This document shows positions 7,104 through 8,634 of a DNA stretch of 8,634 nt, piece by piece. Under the pieces are notes generated by a model, which did not search any database, was not told the origin of the DNA, and saw only the letters and a program-made list of their open reading frames with translations. The position numbers were made by a program, and so were the translations under genes. Within the stretch, counting starts at the first letter, position 1. Each line of letters opens with the position of its first letter. Source of the DNA: Fidelibacterota bacterium SCGC AAA003-L08. Lineage in GTDB: Bacteria; Fidelibacterota; Marinisomatia; SCGC-AAA003-L08; D37C17. The stretch lies in assembly GCA_000405805.1 (NCBI GenBank), contig ASPJ01000040.1, forward strand, positions 1 to 8,634. The letters are read 5' to 3'.

Positions 7104-8179
7104 TCAGTTTTCCTTGTTGCTATGACTAAATTGTCATCCCCTAGTTTTAATTTTTCTTCAATATTCCAGTCATCATCAATTACTAAAGGATTTCTCAATG
7201 TAGCATTATCCAATTTACTCATAGATGTATAAATATGCATCTCATCAATCAAATCTTCTTTTTTAAATGAATTTAATAATTCTGCTCCACCTTCTATGAG
7301 AACTTTAGCTATACCCTCTTTCCCTAAGACATCAAGGATATTACCCAAGGATAATTTACCACTTTCATCTTCTTCAATTGGAATATATTTAGCAAATGAT
7401 GTACTACTTTTTTCAAAATTTCTTTTTGAGCAGAGGATAATAGTATGAGTTTCATTATCATTAAATATGTTTAACGTCAATGGTAATTTTCGGTGGGTGT
7501 CTAAAATAACTCTTGCTGGATTTTTACCTTTAATATGTCTTACTGTTAATTGTGGATTATCTATTAATGCCGTCTGTCTTCCAACCATAATAGCATCTAC
7601 ATTTTTTCTTAATTCATGGGAATGAAATTTGGCCTCATCACCTGTAATATCTATTCTACTGTTTGAATCTAATCCTAAAAACTTATTCTCTGATTGAGCT
7701 ACCTTTGCTATAACCCATGGTCTATTTGTAGTGATTAATTTTACATATCCCCTATTCAACCATTTGGATTCTTCTCTCAATAATCCAAGATGGACCCTAA
7801 TACCACGTTGTTCTAATTCTCTAATTCCCATACCTGAGACCTTAGGATTAGGGTCTTCCATTGAAATATATACTTCTCTTATACCATTTTCTATAATAAA
7901 TTTAGTACAAGGGGGAGTTTTACCCTTGAAACAACATGGTTCTAAGGTTATATACATAGTTGAATCCGTTGGATCTTTAATAGAATTTTTATACGCCATA
8001 ACTTCGGCATGAAAATCACCATATTTTTCATGAAACCCTTCGCCAATTATCTCTCCATTTTTAACTACAACACATCCAACCAATGGATTAGGAGAAACAA
8101 ATCCAACTCCTTGCTTTGATAATTCTAGTGCTCTTGCCATGAATGATTCATGAATATTATATGAAAATTTATTATCCAT
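7085..8179 (-). CDS. ribD: Bifunctional riboflavin deaminase/reductase
   Basis: Carries out the second and third steps after GTP opening: deamination of the pyrimidine ring and NADPH-dependent reduction of the ribosyl side chain. It has 364 residues, the usual length. The deaminase domain (about 1-145) has SPNPLVGCVVV at 29-39, the Zn ligand His57 with proton-shuttling Glu59 (HAE), and Cys82 and Cys91 in LEPCCFKGKTPPC; the common form is PCSHxGxTPPC, so the middle is altered but the ligands are kept. DPNPKVSGMG follows at 109-118. The reductase domain (about 152-360) has RPWVIAKVAQS, ITGDEAKFHSHELR, DAIMVGRQTALIDNPQLTVR and EGGAELL at 296-302. The usual S-x-D-G turn reads SENK (163-166). The style resembles Bacteroidota RibD. 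ATG start, no evident Shine-Dalgarno; 7 bp after the stop of the dockerin-like gene. Confidence 0.95.
   Translation of the reverse strand: MDNKFSYNIHESFMARALELSKQGVGFVSPNPLVGCVVVKNGEIIGEGFHEKYGDFHAEVMAYKNSIKDPTDSTMYITLEPCCFKGKTPPCTKFIIENGIREVYISMEDPNPKVSGMGIRELEQRGIRVHLGLLREESKWLNRGYVKLITTNRPWVIAKVAQSENKFLGLDSNSRIDITGDEAKFHSHELRKNVDAIMVGRQTALIDNPQLTVRHIKGKNPARVILDTHRKLPLTLNIFNDNETHTIILCSKRNFEKSSTSFAKYIPIEEDESGKLSLGNILDVLGKEGIAKVLIEGGAELLNSFKKEDLIDEMHIYTSMSKLDNATLRNPLVIDDDWNIEEKLKLGDDNLVIATRKTECLQEL
7111..7115 (-). promoter_or_regulatory. Ribosome binding site of ribE inside ribD
   Basis: AAGGA on the minus strand, 7 bases before the ribE ATG at 7101-7103, embedded in the last codons of ribD. 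It supports the chosen ribE start and implies independent initiation rather than only read-through coupling. Confidence 0.65.
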
Positions 8180-8186
8180 AAGAATA

Positions 8187-8294
8187 CTAATTAAGAATAT
8201 GATTTACTAATTCAATTATATCTAATATATCTAGCATATTATCATTATTCATATCTGAAGCCCAAATCAAATAATTACTATCAAACTCTAATAA
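8187..8294 (-). CDS. Dockerin-like protein, C-terminal tail only
   Basis: The last 35 codons plus stop of an otherwise missing gene, cut at the right junction. What is seen: LLEFDSNYLIWASDM, then DMNNDNMLDILD, an EF-hand/dockerin type I loop (Asp1, Asn3, Asp5, Asp9, Asp12), and a helix IIELVNHILN up to the stop. Such single dockerin-like repeats at the extreme C-terminus are common on extracellular proteins of Marinimicrobia and relatives; their partner is usually unknown. The frame stays open slightly past 8294 but overlaps phosphomannomutase coding sequence on the other strand, so the boundary is approximate. It lies 7 bp upstream of ribD on the same strand, so the rib genes could be transcribed with it. 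The parent protein's function cannot be seen. Confidence 0.6.
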   Translation of the reverse strand, partial: LLEFDSNYLIWASDMNNDNMLDILDIIELVNHILN

Positions 8295-8592
8295 AAAGCT
8301 ATCTGAACTTATAGATAAAATTCCAAAATATCATTCATCTCCAGAAATTAGAATTAAATGTAATAATGATGAAGAAAAATTCGAAATTACTAATAAATTA
8401 GTAGATTATTTTAATCAAAGATATAAATGTAATTGTATTGATGGAGTCAAAATTATATTTGATTATGGTTGGGGATTAATAAGAGCATCTAATACTCAGC
8501 CTGTGTTAGTATGTAGATATGAAGCTGATAATGTTAAAAATTTAAAAAAGATTGAATTAATCATAATGAATCAAATTAACAGTTATTTATGA
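8293..8592 (+). CDS. Phosphomannomutase/phosphoglucomutase, C-terminal fragment (right copy)
   Basis: About 99 residues of the same AlgC/ManB-type mutase seen at the left end, here on the plus strand and reaching further upstream. What is seen: KKLSELIDKIPKYHSSPEIR, a typical linker at the domain III/IV border, then the domain IV signature with the R-A-S-N-T-x-P phosphate-binding loop, and a TGA stop. There is no start: an in-frame stop at 8272-8274 and the change to unrelated minus-strand coding sequence near 8290 show that it is a fragment. The last 207 bases are identical to the left copy in inverted orientation. The upstream 93 bases (8293-8385) are not present at the left end, so the two copies break at different points of the same gene. 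Confidence 0.85.
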   Translation, partial: KKLSELIDKIPKYHSSPEIRIKCNNDEEKFEITNKLVDYFNQRYKCNCIDGVKIIFDYGWGLIRASNTQPVLVCRYEADNVKNLKKIELIIMNQINSYL

Positions 8593-8634
8593 AAGATATA
8601 GTAGAGCAATATACTTGTAAAATCGAAAATGAAT
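8386..8634 (-). repeat. Inverted repeat, right arm (249 bp, to window edge)
   Basis: Exact reverse complement of 113-361. It ends only because the window ends. If the match continues, the next bases would be the reverse complement of 112 down to 1. It carries the phosphomannomutase stop and the first 15 codons of the polyprenyl synthase. Confidence 0.97.
8589..8634 (+). CDS. Trans-polyprenyl diphosphate synthase, first 15 codons (right copy)
   Basis: ATG at 8589-8591 overlaps the mutase stop as ATGA. The encoded start MKDIVEQYTCKIENE is identical to the left-end fragment, which extends far enough to show the GKRIRPLL signature. It is recognisable only because of that longer copy and is cut by the right window edge. 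Confidence 0.7.
   Translation, partial: MKDIVEQYTCKIENE

Noticed and set aside
6874..7125. Plus-strand open frame of 83 codons
   Set aside because: Antisense to ribE and the ribE/ribD overlap; no independent coding evidence.
7731..8012. Plus-strand open frame of 93 codons
   Set aside because: Antisense to the deaminase domain of ribD, whose catalytic motifs are clear.
8180..8300. FMN riboswitch upstream of ribD
   Set aside because: Only 7 bases separate ribD from the dockerin-like stop, and the region upstream is coding sequence and then a mis-joined fragment; no RFN-like conserved segments are visible.
113..8634. Transposon or integrative element bounded by the inverted repeat
   Set aside because: The repeat consists of interrupted housekeeping genes, the interior has no transposase or integrase, and no target-site duplication can be seen; chimeric joining is simpler.

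Overview
The window is AT-rich (about 30% G+C by eye). It looks like a marine or environmental member of the FCB superphylum, with Marinimicrobia (SAR406/Fidelibacterota) as best guess and Bacteroidota-like as the alternative. The reasons are a PorZ-like protein with a type IX secretion style C-terminal domain, a dockerin-like EF-hand tail, a Bacteroidota-style RibD, an acidic-tailed lipoprotein and a Phe-terminated outer-membrane barrel. No sequence search was run, so the taxon is an inference.

Layout. Positions 1-361 carry, on the minus strand, the first 52 codons of a trans-polyprenyl diphosphate synthase and, overlapping it by ATGA, the last 68 codons of an AlgC/ManB-type phosphomannomutase. 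At about 361/362 the sequence switches abruptly to a plus-strand outer-membrane beta-barrel gene that lacks its start and most of its signal peptide (363-1487). A strong hairpin (1507-1539) serves as terminator between this gene and the convergent minus-strand block. That block, in transcription order (right to left), is: the tail of a dockerin-like protein (8187-8294), ribD, ribE, ribBA, ribH, a PorZ-like propeller protein, and a small lipoprotein. At about 8285-8300 the sequence switches again to the same phosphomannomutase 3' end and polyprenyl synthase 5' end, now on the plus strand.

How the genes work together. ribD, ribE, ribBA and ribH supply every dedicated enzyme activity of riboflavin synthesis from GTP and ribulose 5-phosphate, apart from the dephosphorylation step, which is not expected in the cluster. 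They overlap or sit within a few bases of each other, so they are very likely one transcript. The PorZ-like gene begins 2 bp after ribH, so envelope/secretion genes appear to ride on the rib transcript. No FMN riboswitch is visible, because the DNA upstream of the operon is cut off at the right junction.

The most striking structure is a perfect 249-bp inverted repeat, 113-361 against 8386-8634, that reaches the right edge of the window. Both arms interrupt genes mid-frame, and no transposase, integrase or attachment site is present. The likeliest explanation is a chimeric or mis-joined contig, for example from multiple-displacement amplification of a single cell, rather than a new biological system. 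The rib block between the junctions reads as intact and ordinary. Its most notable molecular oddity is a lumazine synthase without the usual Asn-Lys-Gly loop.
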